From positions 16,840,542 through 16,904,541 of the forward strand of contig NC_060238.1 of NCBI RefSeq assembly GCF_021155775.2: a stretch of DNA of 64,000 nt, read 5' to 3'. The notes under the pieces are model-generated. The model ran no database searches, had not been told where the DNA came from, and worked only from the letters and a program-made list of their open reading frames with translations. Each line of letters opens with the position of its first letter. The first letter of the stretch is position 1. The stretch comes from Neodiprion pinetum. Taxonomy: Eukaryota; Arthropoda; Insecta; Hymenoptera; Diprionidae. Shown one piece after another: positions 23,101 to 35,878 of the stretch. The position numbers and the translations under genes are program-made.

Positions 23101-26100
23101 AACCAATTTTAGTGGTCAAATTTGCCGTAAACTAGAAAATTAAGAACACATTGCAGGAATTTTTATTTCTTGAATTCGCTAAAACATGTGTCTTTTATAT
23201 ACACATACACATGTCTTAAACATACTTTAATAACTACATATTTCATCAGGATTTGATGACTACGAATAGAACTACTTGCGTAATTTAGGATGGATTCGGT
23301 CTTTCGTTTGTTTTTTTTCTATTTCACCTGACGATTCTACACGTTCTATTTCTGCAACCAAACGTATTCATAGTGATTTAAAACCACATACGCATACTTG
23401 CAATGAATCAATGAAATTTTAACTGGTATGCCATCATATCAGAGTGTTTATAAGTATGCACTGTCGAATTTTAATTACACTACAGAAGTATATACTGAAA
23501 TTGGATCCCTTCAACATTGGCATTGTACTCTACCATTGCGAAATTCAATCTGTCAACTCGTTTGCTGGGCAAAACATAATACAATGAAATTGAAAATCAA
23601 TTCAATTTGTCTATTCAGTTTAGGCATAGGATAGAAAATGACATAGTATCAGAAATTATTTTCACCGAAAACACTAGTCACTAGAATTTTGGCCCAACAC
23701 CCCTGAAATCCTTGTTATTTTAATTTTACTTTGATTGACACCCTGCAGACTGCATCTAAACCGAATAGGCAATCTATACATAAGTACGTATGGCTTTGAA
23801 ATATCGATTACTCACTCTCCACCACCAGGACGTATACCATCATCGGAATCTTCATTTTCAGCATCTTGGGACACCTGTTTGTCTTCTTCATTTGGTTTCG
23901 CTTCCGTTTCTCCTTCCTGATCTTCGTCAAGACCCTGCTCTCCTTCTTTATCTGAGCCTTTCGCTTTCTTTGCAGTTGGGCCATCTTCCTCCTCATTTTC
24001 CGAATCAGACAGCTGATGGTTCATCCTTTTCGTAGTCCTGATCCCGTCACCTTCTTCTTCGGAGTCAGATAGTAGTTTGTTACGACTTTTGAGGACTTCG
24101 TTGGAATCCCTGCTTCGACTCCGTGACTTTCTAGACTCCGACACTGATCTCGATCTCGACCTCGATCTCGATCTCGATCTCGATCCCGATCCCGATCTCG
24201 ATCCAGATTTCGACCTCGACCTCAATTTCGATCGGGATCTTGATCTTACTCTTGACCTGGACCGTGATTTTGAACGCGACCGAGAACGTGACGCAGACAA
24301 TCGTAACCTTGATCCAGACCTGGACCTTGACCTTGACCTTACTTTGGATTTTACAGACCGTGACCGCGAACGCGATCTCGATTTTCTGGAACCGGATCGT
24401 GATCTTGATCTTGATTTTTTAGATCTTGACTGTGACCTTGATCTTGATTTATCTGATGCTGATCCAGATCGAGATCGAGATCGAGAGGCAGCTTTAGATC
24501 CTGATCGAGATCTTGTTCTCAGTCTCGATGTATTCTTTGCCGAACCACTTCTTGACCTTGATCGAGAATCTCTCTGAGAATGGGACAACGATCTCGTAGA
24601 CTTCGGAGTGTTCGACCTAGACCTTGACCTAGATCTTGATGTCCTCGATCCAGATCTCGAGCGCGATCTGGAACGGGACCCTTTCCTGGATCCAGATGGT
24701 GAACGAGAAGCTCTTCTGGAGCCAGAAGCAGATCTGGATCTAGAGTTTCGTGTAGGCTTTACATTTTCTGATGGAGACCTTGATCTAGAAAGCCTTTGCT
24801 CTACAGGGCTGGCTAAAGATCCTTCCCTGGATCCAACTGGGGAGAGTGAAGTTTTTTTAGATCCAGAAACAGACCTGGATCTTGATCGAGAAGTAGATTT
24901 TTTATCCTTAGAAGGTGACGTAGACTTTGACAGTGAACGTTTTCTTGAACCAGACGTGGGAGAAGCGGATTGCCGCGATCTGGATCTTGATCTGGACCGC
25001 GATTGTGATCTTGAGACTCCTTTCTCATCTCTTGATTTCGATCTAGACCTTGATCTACTTCTACCATCTTTGCTAGAACCAGACTTTGAACGAGACCTAG
25101 ATGCTGTTCTGGGAGAGGAAATTTTCGGGGAACCTGATTTTGATCTGGACCGTGATTTTCTTGCCACCATTGGTGATTTTGAACTTTTTCTCGAGCTAGA
25201 AGACGATCTGGAGCTTTTCCCCGAAGCAGTTGGAGATTGCAAATTTTCCTTTGACATAGGTTGTGAATCTTTTTTATCAGCTACTGATGTTTCTAATGAC
25301 ATGCTTCTGGACCTTGAATGAGATGCACTTTTTTTGGATGCAGACGATGATCTGGATCGAACTTCATTCTGAGCATCTGCTTTTCGTGAACCTGGCGATA
25401 ATGAGCCATTTCGAGGTGATGGTGTGGGCGATTTAGAGCGGGTACGAAGCTCTCCTGAATTTGCAACTGGAATAGGCGATGCTGATGGAGAATGTACCGG
25501 CGAACCTCGGTTTGACCTAAAACAATAAACGTGTGTATTAAGCATGAAGTATATTATGAACGAAAATATTTAGATGAAGTTGGATTATGAAGCTGGATCA
25601 TTTTTTAGAACTCTAAACAGTAATAATTACAAAACTAAATAGCAAGAGAATCTAAATTCAGGATTATGATTCCAACATTCATATCATAGAATGGTTAAAT
25701 TGTTACTAATTTTTCCACTTAGATTCCTGCATCCTGTTTTTAATTTGTTGATAAATGATTACAATGAATTGGCCTAACAATAGAAATATCGAAAATTGAA
25801 TATTTAATGAAAAACCTCAATAATCTTAGCGATTGTTCTATTTTCCAGATAACACTTTATTGGATACATTGTCGAACCTGGGTTGTGGTAAATATCTTAT
25901 GATAATTGTAATAGTTGTATATTTTGCACAAGCTAATGGACAAAAAAGACTTAACAAACATATAAACAGGTAGAATTTCTGCATTATGAAAAATCAACTA
26001 TGACTACCCTGCTTAAAAAATCCGACACAGACTGTCGGATCTCTGTCGGATACGACACAGATCCGCTACAATTTGTAATCCGACAGTCTGTGTCAGATTT

Positions 26101-29100
26101 TTTAAGCAGGGTAATCTCAGAATTGAAAAAAAATGTGATTTGAACTTTCAAGGACTGAGAGTTTGGAACAAGAAGGAACGCTCACCAGACTAAACAATCC
26201 CTCGTCCATCCTTTGCACATTTGGTTATCACCTCTCATTCCCAAAACCCCTATCATGCACTCTGCTTCTTGCACTCACTTATGCTTTGTTTGGATCACCC
26301 CAAGTCACTTCCCATCTACTTTCCAAACTATACAACTTGTCTTTACCTCTTGATCTATGCACTTCTTTTTGTGCCCTCTCTAATACTCGTCATCACGCAT
26401 ATTTACTTTTATAATCAGTAAATCGTCAAGTGCTATTTAATCTATGGAACCCATGTTCACTTTCAACACCTCAATTAAGAGTCCTCATCCTGGTTGGTCT
26501 CAAACGCAAAAGCGAAGTTGAATCCACTTACACCTTATTCCTTGCCACTCAGGAATAAACGACCCTCAAGTCGTTGCACCAGTATCATTTACGTTTAAAA
26601 ACATGCAGTAACATTGGATCGTGACAAAACTGAAGCCTTTACCACTAATACATAACAACAATTGTAAGTATTATCAATATTTATTAAGTTAGTTGACTAT
26701 AATATAAATGTAAAAAAGAAGTATGCTTCATTCGTTTCCACATTCTTTCAATTTTTCCCTGCTATGTAAACTTCAAGAAACCAATGTATTCATGAGCATC
26801 ATGATTATCAGATCCAGAGGCACTAGTAGGTGTTAACTGTGTGGTTCTCAATTTAAAATAACGTAATGTTTTTTATGTAATGTAAGCATGTCTGACCCGT
26901 TTTTCCATGCTTGTGTTCTATACTAATAACCAGTTATGCGACAATACAAAAGAAAGCACTGAAACAACCCAGTAACTAGAAGTTTTCAAATTAGAAAAAA
27001 AAAAAAAGAAAATAATTTAAACTATACTTTTATCACATAAAGTATCATGTGCACCATGGGGGCAAGGTACTTTTACGTCTCACATATTTGAAACTTGTGT
27101 CTTCATCTCATACATGTGCACTTGCCTATGTCTCGTATTGCATACTCACGCTCGAGGTAAAAATACCTACATTGCCACCTTGATACACAATCGGCTATTT
27201 CTTCACTGTACCAGCGTTTAGACCAAACACTAATTTTTACACCATGAAAAATTCAACCAAAGTATCGATTTCTTAGCTCAAATGTAAGAGGCAAATTACA
27301 GCGTATGACTGTTTCCCACCTGTATTACATGTGACAAACGAATACCCTTATTTATGTTTTTACGCGGATTTTTCTATGATAGTCTACAATCTAAGCTCTA
27401 CAAAAAAAAAATATGCTATTATTTATATTACAGTGGAGTCAGTCCAATTGTCCAACCATACTGTTTTGTTGGAAAATTCCACAAAGAAACTGGAATATGT
27501 GTGCTTTGTTTCACGTTATTCGAAGCAGAAAATCACACGGAATAAAGCACCTGATATACTCATCTTAAAAATGAGGCTGAAATTAGTAACGTTAACGTAA
27601 CAATACATCAGCAGAAAAAATTATTATTAGGCAATTTTAGGATAATTTTCAAGGAATTGGCTTTTCAGAACTAGTGTATAGTTTGTTTATAATGCTTTAC
27701 TCGGAATGTCATAAAAGATGCGAATTAGCAATTTTTTTCGAATCGTGTATCGTTGCAATGGTGTTACTAACTTCATCCTTTACTTTGAAAGTATTTTTAG
27801 TTCAGCTAAAAACTAACCTTCAAACCTTGTTTTAGCAAAAAAAAAAAACATAAATAAACAAATAACAAAATATTGCCCTAATCTGAAACAGTTTAATACA
27901 CATATTGTGATTGGTGGACCTTGGCTGCCAGGGAACAGGATTGGATTGATATCCTATTTAGTACCATGTTTAACGTACAGTAAAACCTAGTTTATCCAAG
28001 GTATTATGAGGAGAGTATATATTTTTATATACAGGGTCATATATTGAACCCCAGAGTGAGACGGATGCAGCCTATTTTATGTAAAGCCCGCATAAATGGT
28101 TCTTTCTCACGTAAGGATGCGGCGGCCAATATTCCGAATAAATGACCCTATATATTTGAAAACGTACTATCTCATCAACAGATCGTTTTATGACAGTTCT
28201 TCCTTAATATCAGCGCATACACCTCCGTAAATAGACAGTGCTTGGATAAGCTGATCGTGTCTAATAAGGTGGAGTTTTTATCAACAAAAGTCCGGATAAC
28301 TGAAAGGCTAATAATTGTGCAACTGCAGTGCAATTAGTTTAGATCGATTTGTCAAAGTAAATTGTAATATCAAAAATTCAAACATGCAGATCGCAACCAC
28401 AAACTCTTGTAACTTGCTCAGCATGCTTTAGGTTATATTGTTTTCAAGCTAGGATTTCCTCATCTTTTTGCATATCATACATCATTTACGACGGATGAAA
28501 ACTTTTCAGTTTTCTTACGAGGCCCATTATCATGGTCTGAAATATCAATTATTAACGACTACTGTTTCAATGGCATTTTCTATCATAATCTAGTAACCAC
28601 ATGCTCTTGCTCCATTCGTCTTATTCTTGATTTCCTTTACCGTCAATTAACGAACTTCATCGATCCTGACTAATAATTAGAAAATGGACAGAGAAATTAA
28701 TTTAGTGGTAAAGCTGGCATACCTTTCTGGTGAACTTTTTTGACTACCAGAGTTCGAGCGAGATCTACTTCTTGTAACTGGGTTAACAGATCCATGAGAC
28801 ACTTCAGACTGTGGCGAAGTGGATCTAGATTTAGTCACTGAAGGGGAGCGAGACCGTGACGGAGACCTGGATGCTTGTGAACGCGATCGAGATCCATTCA
28901 AGTCGTCATTGGAACTGCTTTTACTTTCTGAAAATAAAAAACTCTATGAGTATCTCCATATTTGTTCAAATTAGTTGATTTCATCAATATTTATTTGAAT
29001 GGCCTTAGGATAAAATAAACCAAAACAAATTGCTTATGGTAATTGCAGAGGCCATTTTCCAGAGTATCGCGGCAGCATCTAACGTATGATCTTCTCTAAG

Positions 29101-30943
29101 AATAACAACATTCGTTGCAAGAATGAAGAAAACCGCAGAAAACCTCCACCCATGTAGCAGGACCAAGGTCAAACCTCAACTCGTCAATACAAAGCCTGAG
29201 CATACCCCATTTTAGGATTGATAATGCTTTTACAATAAGGGTACTGGCTAGGCTGAAGCCTAGGCCGGTATAACGGGGTTCTGACAGAGATGTCATACAG
29301 AAATGACCACACTCTGAATGGTCAAACGCCTTATCAGTCAGCCAATGATTCTGATCGGTGCACTGGCGTATGCTGGCTTGTAAAGACTAGAACTACTTTA
29401 TATGAGATAAATGCGAGTGTCAGTTTATTCTGCTGTTAGTCTTCCTGCTGAATGCAGGGAAATAAGGTCAGATTTTGCAACAATTATAAATTCTGATACC
29501 GATATTTCGCAATCTGCTGGTAATAGTAAACGAAAACATCAAGTTTGTCCAATTCATAAATCAATCCATGTTGTCATTAAGGTGAAATTATTGACATGTC
29601 TGCATGGGATCGATAAGCACTCTATTTTTTTAAATCGTTGATTTCACTGTGTTTTATCGGCATACATCTACATGCATATTTCTTGTTTATTGATGAAAGA
29701 TAGAAATATTTCATGTTGTGTTTATCTTAAATGTTTGATTTATATTTTATCGATTCTGTTACCTGTATAAAATATAAATAGGCCTGCATCCTGAATACTA
29801 ATAAATGCAATGTAATCTAATATAATGTTTATTCTATTCCCTAGTAACTACATTTTCAATGCCTCCAATAGTTCACCCTGCGTAATATCTGTAGATTTTA
29901 TACTCAACAGACTGCTTAAAGGAATCACAACACGTGACTGCGGATTTGAACTTGAGTCAATCCCATTTCATAGTCTTGCATGCTGCCATGGCGCTACTAT
30001 GGTCGGATTACCACAAAGTTTTTTACAAAACGGACAAAACTAACAACATTCTTCGAGATAGATACCTCTATATTCTTTCATGCTACTTAACACATTACAC
30101 TTGGTATTAAAATTAATGAATTTTAAGGAAAAAATTCTTTGAATGGATCAAAGCAATGAACTGTTTTTCAGTGACTCAATATAAAAAATGCCAAGTGCAG
30201 AACAAATATACAATTACTGTCAAAAATTTTCTTTTACTTCTAAAATTTTTTAAGCAACTCAAATTCTTGAATAATTTACAGTTTTCTTGAATTTCCCAGT
30301 TACCAGAGACCTTCGTAACCATTATTTTTTATTAGCTGCACTTCGTTGCCGAGTGCAAGCATTGCCTGAGTTTGTTTCAAATACCTTATTTCTAGATCTA
30401 TTTTCATCATTTTTGAATCGGAATTCATTTTCTGAACACGAGACATGATCTTCTCTGTGCAAGGTACGCTCAGATGTATATTTCGTATGTGAAACACTTT
30501 TTTTCCATGTCCTGGTCCGAGTGATGCACCGCTTTAGTGTAAGAAAATATTGGAAAAAATCAGTAGTTTACAACTTTAGAATGACTCTCAAAGAATTAAG
30601 TTTCTCAAATATATGCGTTGGTTTATAACAACACGTTGAATTTAAGGCAATCTAGAGTTGCGGAATAACAATTTTTCTCAAAAATGCATAGTGATATTAA
30701 TGTTGGGAACTTCAGCCTCACATTTGTCGACACGTCCACCGACCCGCACACGGAATATTCATTGATCTTACTTTGTGCAACAATGTAATTCGGTGGTGAC
30801 ATTACCCCTAAATAAAAGTTAAAATTCGAATCTAGCACGGAACTAAAGGCGGAGTGACTAAATTCGGTGTCTGTGAATGATGTGTGGAATTATAGGTTAG
30901 GTTTAAATAAGGTGCGCTATATAAACTTACCCTCGAATTCCAT
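17164..30943 (-). CDS. IWS1: IWS1, Spt6-interacting transcription elongation factor with long RS-rich N-terminus
   Basis: Binds Spt6 at elongating RNA polymerase II and links elongation with chromatin and mRNA processing and export. Exons on the minus strand: 30943-30931, 28927-28723, 25516-23816, 20515-20155, 18088-17799, 17493-17382 and 17286-17164 (stop TGA). All junctions are in phase, 2805 nt, ~934 aa (human IWS1 is ~820). Residues ~640-895 hold the conserved core: SDFDRMLARKKEE, NDNDDIIAQLL, then the TFIIS N-terminal-type helical domain with LQLAFLEHNVLNILTDWLAP, IRESILKLLWE, GIGKAVMYLYKHP, NEWARPIFNL. It ends with RPGDPGWVGRARVP, NKDYVVRP and RRAVDISIEGRKMS. The 567-codon exon 3 is dense in Arg-Ser repeats in its first two thirds and acidic towards its end. 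Donors include GTAAGT and GTGAGT. The 13-nt first coding exon (MEFE + 1 nt, donor GTAAGT) is inferred from phase only. Introns of 2-3.3 kb hold a solo LTR and several repeats. Confidence 0.93.
18089..20154. other. IWS1 intron, no other feature seen
   Basis: 2066 bases between IWS1 exons 5 and 4, AT-rich. I found no conserved exon or transposon ends. Confidence 0.5.
20516..23815. other. IWS1 intron between exons 4 and 3
   Basis: 3300 bases, AT-rich, with one copy of a four-member dispersed repeat at 22505-22700. No further gene is recognised. Confidence 0.5.
22505..22700. repeat. Copy 1 of a ~170-bp dispersed repeat
   Basis: Shares the order of blocks AATTTTAGAAT, a central AT-rich part and ATGCATCGTTACAATGACGT-xx-TAACTTCAxCCTCA with copies at ~27625-27785, ~30560-30735 and ~48195-48350. 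Ends and class are unknown. Confidence 0.5.
26007..26111. mobile_element. 105-bp mariner-type MITE, 34-bp inverted repeats, TA duplication
   Basis: CCCTGCTTAAAAAATCCGAC at the left is mirrored at the right end. The arms of 34 bp differ at one base. TA lies outside both ends (26005-26006 and 26112-26113), the target of Tc1/mariner elements. No coding capacity. It lies in an IWS1 intron. Confidence 0.8.
26150..26578 (-). repeat. Solo LTR, minus orientation, inside an IWS1 intron
   Basis: The right border TCGTTGCA (26578) is the reverse complement of the TGCAACGACTTGAGGG start. The body aligns with the reverse of 15069-15484, for example CTCTCATTCCCAAAACC, ATCATGCACTCTGC and CAAACGCAAAAGCGAAGTTG. 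The left border is diverged and placed only to within ~40 bases. It is in the same orientation as IWS1. Confidence 0.75.
27620..27785. repeat. Copy 2 of the ~170-bp dispersed repeat
   Basis: Contains CAATTTTAGGATAATTTTCA and, ~100 bases later, TATCGTTGCAATGGTGTTAC followed by TAACTTCATCC, matching the family pattern. It lies in an IWS1 intron. Confidence 0.5.
28032..28149. mobile_element. ~118-bp MITE-like inverted-repeat element
   Basis: CAGGGTCATATATTGAA at left pairs with an inverted TAGGGTCATTTATTCGG at right. TA lies at both borders. Small, non-coding and inside an IWS1 intron. Confidence 0.5.
30560..30735. repeat. Copy 3 of the ~170-bp dispersed repeat
   Basis: TTTAGAATGACTCTCAAAGA at the start and CAATTTTTCTCAAAAATGCA then GAACTTCAGCCTCA at the end; closest to copy 4. 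It lies in IWS1 intron 1, just after exon 1. Confidence 0.5.
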
Positions 30944-32654
30944 TTTCAACTAAGCTTCCTCGTAGGTCAAGTATGGAAAATTGATGTACGATGAGTGATA
31001 AATCCTCAATTATCAATCATATCTCATGTCTATTTTTCGTACTTTCGCAGATTGGAAAATGCCAAATACACACAAACGTCGGTTAACTGAACCTATTGTG
31101 ATTATGTTGATTGGGATGGGCAATATACATCGATACTTCGACTATCGATGTTTCTTTAAGGAAACATCGATGTTTCATAAAGTCGATACATTGATAGTCG
31201 ATGGAAAATATTGAACTATCAACATCGTCAAGTCAGTACTGTCAGTGGTAAATTAAATTTCTGTGTCAACATCTGTCGGTAACTTGTCTATACCATTTCC
31301 GGGTGTAGGATGTACATGTAAATAAGTTTGATTATAAATCTGTATTTTCTGCTAAATTTCTCGCTATTAATTAGATATTTAATTCAATTACTTGATATTA
31401 AATTATTATACTTTATACTTATTTTTAACGATGACTATAATTTAACATTTGAAAGTTTCAAGTTTATCTTTTTTTTAATAATTGTAGTTAGCATTTCACA
31501 AATTTTCGCGCTTGTTTTCACAACCGATGTTAACAATTAATATTTCGATATTTCAGGAAGAACATTGATAGTTCGATGGTAAGGTATTGAAACAATCGGT
31601 AATGCGATGTCGAAGTTTTTTATTTACTAACACTGCCTAACCATAGGAGACTCGTCACTCCCGTGCCGTAGAATGGCGTGGCGTCACTCGTTTTGGCGTT
31701 ACCCGAAGACGATTCACTTTGGCATTACCGGTGGACGCTTGATGACATGTCCGCACCACTGTTATGACTACACTGAGTAGAGGTAAGAGGATCCAGCGTT
31801 CCCAACCCCGTCGATCAGAATTATGTGGCCAGGGCCGTAGCATTATCGTACGCATAAGAAAATTCTAGTATTTTTCAGAAAACCTGAATAACGTAAAATT
31901 GATTCGTGAAAAGAAACAAAAAACACCTATGAACACTCAAATTCAATTATTTTATTTAAATAATGTCTTTTTTCCTTTGGTGAAACGGACTCATGGTCGA
32001 AGAGCGTTTATGGGGAATCGGGGGGGAAAGAAAAGATTCTAGCAAAACATCGACGAGGAAGAAAAACCGAACGGAACGAGGAACAATTTACACGCGATCG
32101 CAGTGAATGTGAAATTATAGTACATTTACGAGTTATAGTACGGGTCCAATGTTACATAGTACAAGTAGTCAAATTATGTGACATGTACTATAATTATGTT
32201 ACGGTTGGGAACACTGAGAGGATCGCCTATGCTCTGGATCAGTGTGGTGACACCACGGTCTACACACAGGTCTGGCAACGAAGCCAATTTTCTACAGAGT
32301 GGCGTGGTTCTCTTGTTGTCCGTGATTTTTAGTGTTTGAAATAGCCATGTCGCAGCGCTGCTATCTAGGGATGTACGTGGGGAAGGGATGAAAATGTGCC
32401 ACCGAAATTATATTTGAAATGAAGCATATAACCTAAAATCAGCGCGTGCGTCATACTCACATAAGAAACAAACTCAATCTCAATAAACACAACATAATCC
32501 ATGACAGTCGAATCTAACCTTAGAATACCGTGTTGGATTGACAAGTCAACAAATCGTTATCCCTGTTGAATCTAACCTTAGAATTGACGTGTCAATCCAA
32601 CAAGTCATTATCTTCGCAGTGTAGTGTACATACATACCCACCCTTAGTATAGGA
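30944..32654. other. IWS1 upstream region and intergenic repeats
   Basis: The first few hundred bases should hold the IWS1 promoter (minus strand). It includes an inverted repeat at 31144-31171, GC-richer transposon-like text at 31640-31860 and a fragment of the CCACGG-end family at ~32255-32280 (CCACGGTCTACACACAGGTC). No gene is recognised. Confidence 0.4.
31144..31171. promoter_or_regulatory. Perfect 11-bp inverted repeat with ATCGAT, upstream of IWS1
   Basis: ATCGATGTTTC (31144-31154) and GAAACATCGAT (31161-31171) form a perfect inverted repeat around TTTAAG. More CGAT words lie close by (31129-31205). The core resembles the DREF site TATCGATA known from Drosophila promoters. A regulatory role is only inferred; a small transposon is an alternative. 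Confidence 0.3.
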
Positions 32655-32828
32655 CCCTTACACGGGATTTTCATGTGCAGCAAATAGTTAGATGCAGCGT
32701 GCTCCAATTGGTCAATTCACCAAGATCGCCAAGTATCAGACGTCACAAAATGGTGATTTTGGTGAATTGACCAACCAGAGCACGCTACATTCAGCTGTTT
32801 GCTGCGCGTGAAAATCCAGCTTAACGGG
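32655..32828. mobile_element. ~174-bp MITE with ~65-bp inverted repeats
   Basis: The left arm includes GGATTTTCATGTGCAGCAAA and TTGGTCAATTCACCAA; the right arm carries the inverted forms. The arms are nearly the whole element. The target duplication is unclear. Confidence 0.65.
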
Positions 32829-33119
32829 CTCTTCCTACTTACAAAAATTGAGTAGAGTTACGAGAGCTATATGCATTGCGATCGTGACTTCAACTAAAAA
32901 TCACAATGCGTTGTATGGGCAAAGCATTACTGAAATATGTTAATACTGAAACGCTCGCCGTAAGGCAGCGTTGCCCGAGAGAGCGTCGTCAAGAAAGTTA
33001 GAAAATTGGTAGGATTCTGCCTTTCTCGGATACTCGTTTTTGATTGGCACCGAAAGAGATGGAGTAGGGGGAACTCTAACTCTCTTTCACTAATGGGGAG
33101 CGTATTTTTATCTCTGTTC

Positions 33120-33880
33120 AACCTTTGCGTGGAGATGTACGTGACAGTGGGGATAGACTGGTGACGTGCTTTTGTACACGGTGTGCGTTCCAGTATTACT
33201 ATATTTCAGTGGCAAGCACAGGCTGCTTTTTCACTGTTCTTCTCACATCGTGTTCATAATCATGAGTGTAGAGACATTGTAGGGAGATCTCAATGCATAA
33301 CTAGGGACATTTTAAAGTAACACATGGCGGCACTGCGGCTGAGTGAAGGGGTCGAGAATCGCGTGCCCGGCCGCCCATTGTTATCCTTGTCGAACGTAAT
33401 GGCCGCCAGAGAGTTTGTTGACGCTCTTCCGTGGTTCCGTTTAGTACGCGTAAACGAATCCGCGCGATAAATCAATAAAACCTGCAATTTTTGAAGAGAT
33501 AATAAGGGTTAGGGTTTGTAGTTGAAAGTCTGCGTGCGAGATAGTTTAATTCCAAATAATATGCAGTCATAATGCTGTGAAGCGCAAGGCCAATGCTCGC
33601 TTGGTATCAGAGACGTCTACCGGACTCAAACATTCTCTGACAAGTGCCTGGCTCCAGCGCCCTAGCCGAGGGGTTACAAACGATCACCGGTACGGTATTT
33701 TTCGCATGTAACGTTCCGAACTGTCGGCCGGAAAATAATCCACTGGCAAAGATAAGTGTTTGAGGAGATTTTTTAGTCGACTTCATGGTCAACCCATGCC
33801 TGGGAATTTGGGATGCTGCCCACCTTGATGCTCGTTGGCCGTTGGCCTGTGTAGCCTTTTGTTAACGGCCCAGCAGGTGT
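33120..33880. other. GC- and CpG-richer stretch without recognised gene
   Basis: Base composition is richer in C and G than the surroundings, with several CG-rich words (for example near 33360-33470). It could be the 5' region of a gene, but I cannot connect it to any exon. Confidence 0.3.
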
Positions 33881-34758
33881 ATATTTGCTAATTTTTTATT
33901 TTTAATGTGATAACGAGTCTACCGGAATGCAGATTATGGATACAGACTCAAAAAATCATCGAGAATAACGGAGTAGATGCATAAACTATACAAGTGAGTA
34001 TTTATTAGAAATTTTGCATTTTACATTATTTCTGTTCGGGTTGAAAACTTCTTTTAATTTTCAATTCCTTCGGTATTTGAGTGAGTTTTCTCATCAAATA
34101 TCCCATCCGATTTTTCTTATTCAACTACGATGACTACACTACCATATATGTATATATATGTAATATATATATATACACACACACACTCAGTTATATATAT
34201 ATTTGTAGATTAGAGTGTCCATTATTTTGGTCATTTTAGAATTTTTTCGATTACCCCAAAAAATTGTTCATATTACCGACAAAAATCTTGTATAAATATA
34301 AAAATTTTTAATATAAGGTAATATTAACACATGAGCGATTGAAATTTTAAATGTAAAATACATTGAAGTTTTCGATGTTTTGAAATTATTATTATTTTAT
34401 TCATTGAATAAGATGGACTAATAAGATCAATTTTATGCTTGAGAACAATGCTCATACTTCCAACATATCACGGAATTGGAAAAAAAATTTTTTTTTTAAA
34501 CTCATCCACTTCACAAGACCATAACTTTTACAGTTCAATTCAGCATCGTTATCTATGGAATACATACGCGCATCGCAAATTTTTTTTTTTGTTCTCACGT
34601 CTAGTTGAAAGTATAAACATTGTTATCAACACATGTACCGTGGCGACCTGTCATCTGAACTTATGACGGTTGGTCAACTTGACAAAACTGCTTTTGCTCT
34701 AAAATTTTAGCACATGCGTGTTGGATTATTCCACTGTCAATTACTCACATTGTATATA
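33881..34758. other. AT-rich spacer with TA/CA microsatellite
   Basis: A (TA)n and (CA)n run lies at about 34143-34202. No exon is seen. Confidence 0.5.
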
Positions 34759-34923
34759 CCTGGCATTTTCGTGGACGTGCACCATGAGGTCTACTCTGAG
34801 CAACTCGGCAGTCCATTCGTTAGCGCGTGGCTGATGTGAAACTCGGAGCTGCACAGAGTGGACTCGTATCTTGAATGGCTTGTAATTAGGGGTCCCCTGG
34901 TGCGCATCCACGAAAACTCATGG
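34759..34923. mobile_element. ~165-bp MITE with ~35-bp inverted repeats
   Basis: The left end CCTGGCATTTTCGTGGACGT and the right end (inverted CCATGAGTTTTCGTGGATGC) match, and both continue GCACCA. TATA flanks both sides. Confidence 0.65.
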
Positions 34924-35220
34924 TATACAACTTCGGCATTCAGAAATCGGATCATGTTCCGTAACAAATCCTTTTTGGACCTTCTTATTTTCAGACTGCA
35001 AAGAAGCCAGAAATGATCTATTCGTAAAACTTGTTTTAATAATGTATCCATTATCATTCTACGATAAGTATTGATATTTATCATTCAATAACAGGTATTA
35101 AACTTTGAATATCATAACGTGAAATTTTTGTATAAATTCATTTACAAATAATTCAATTATTCTATACATAAAATGAAATTTTGTTTCGTTTCGAGAGACC
35201 AGTCTCAAATTGAATTCATT

Positions 35221-35847
35221 TTACTGCCATCCTTTAATCTGATTATGGAGATCACTGGAATTTATTGAACCAAAACATAGTGATTCTTCATAGTTGCAAG
35301 CACATTTTGCAGCAGAGTCTGAATCCCATTTAATTGTAAGCCATGGCCTTTCATTAGTAAAACAAACACTGCTCAACGAGTTCCACATTTGAGGAGTTAT
35401 GTTGTAAAGGCTCACTGTTGATATTATACTTATGTTTGATTTTACCCAAAGTTCTCATAATTTACTCATGCAGAATGACTAAATGTGAAAGAAGAATTAC
35501 TTTGATATTTGAATTCTTATTGCATAGCTTTAAGGCAGACTAAGTTCCGTAGTGATTGAAATAGACATTTTCAGAAATTTGTCATATATATATATATATA
35601 TATATCATAATCATAAATTGTATTATAAATGTATAAAAATTATTTTCACAACCGGAAATAATGTAGCTACTCAGATATTCCTTAAAATTTTCATGAAAGT
35701 ACTTGGCATGACTTGAATATTTGTTTGGCTGCAAAACTTAATATCTTTCTAAAACTATTCAACTTTTAACATCTCTGAAAAACTTTTGAAAATGTCTATT
35801 TCAATCATTTCAGAACTTAGTGTGACTGAAAGCTATGCAATAAGAAT

Positions 35848-35878
<31 letters not shown>

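Noticed and set aside
24077..25321. Long plus-strand frames rich in Leu-Asp repeats
   Set aside because: Antisense shadow of the Arg-Ser repeats of IWS1; the repetitive DNA keeps the opposite strand open.
30300..30497. Minus-strand 65-codon frame with coiled-coil-like residues in IWS1 intron 1
   Set aside because: Looks mildly coding, but no splice partner fits and it ends beside a repeat copy. Not enough to call a gene.
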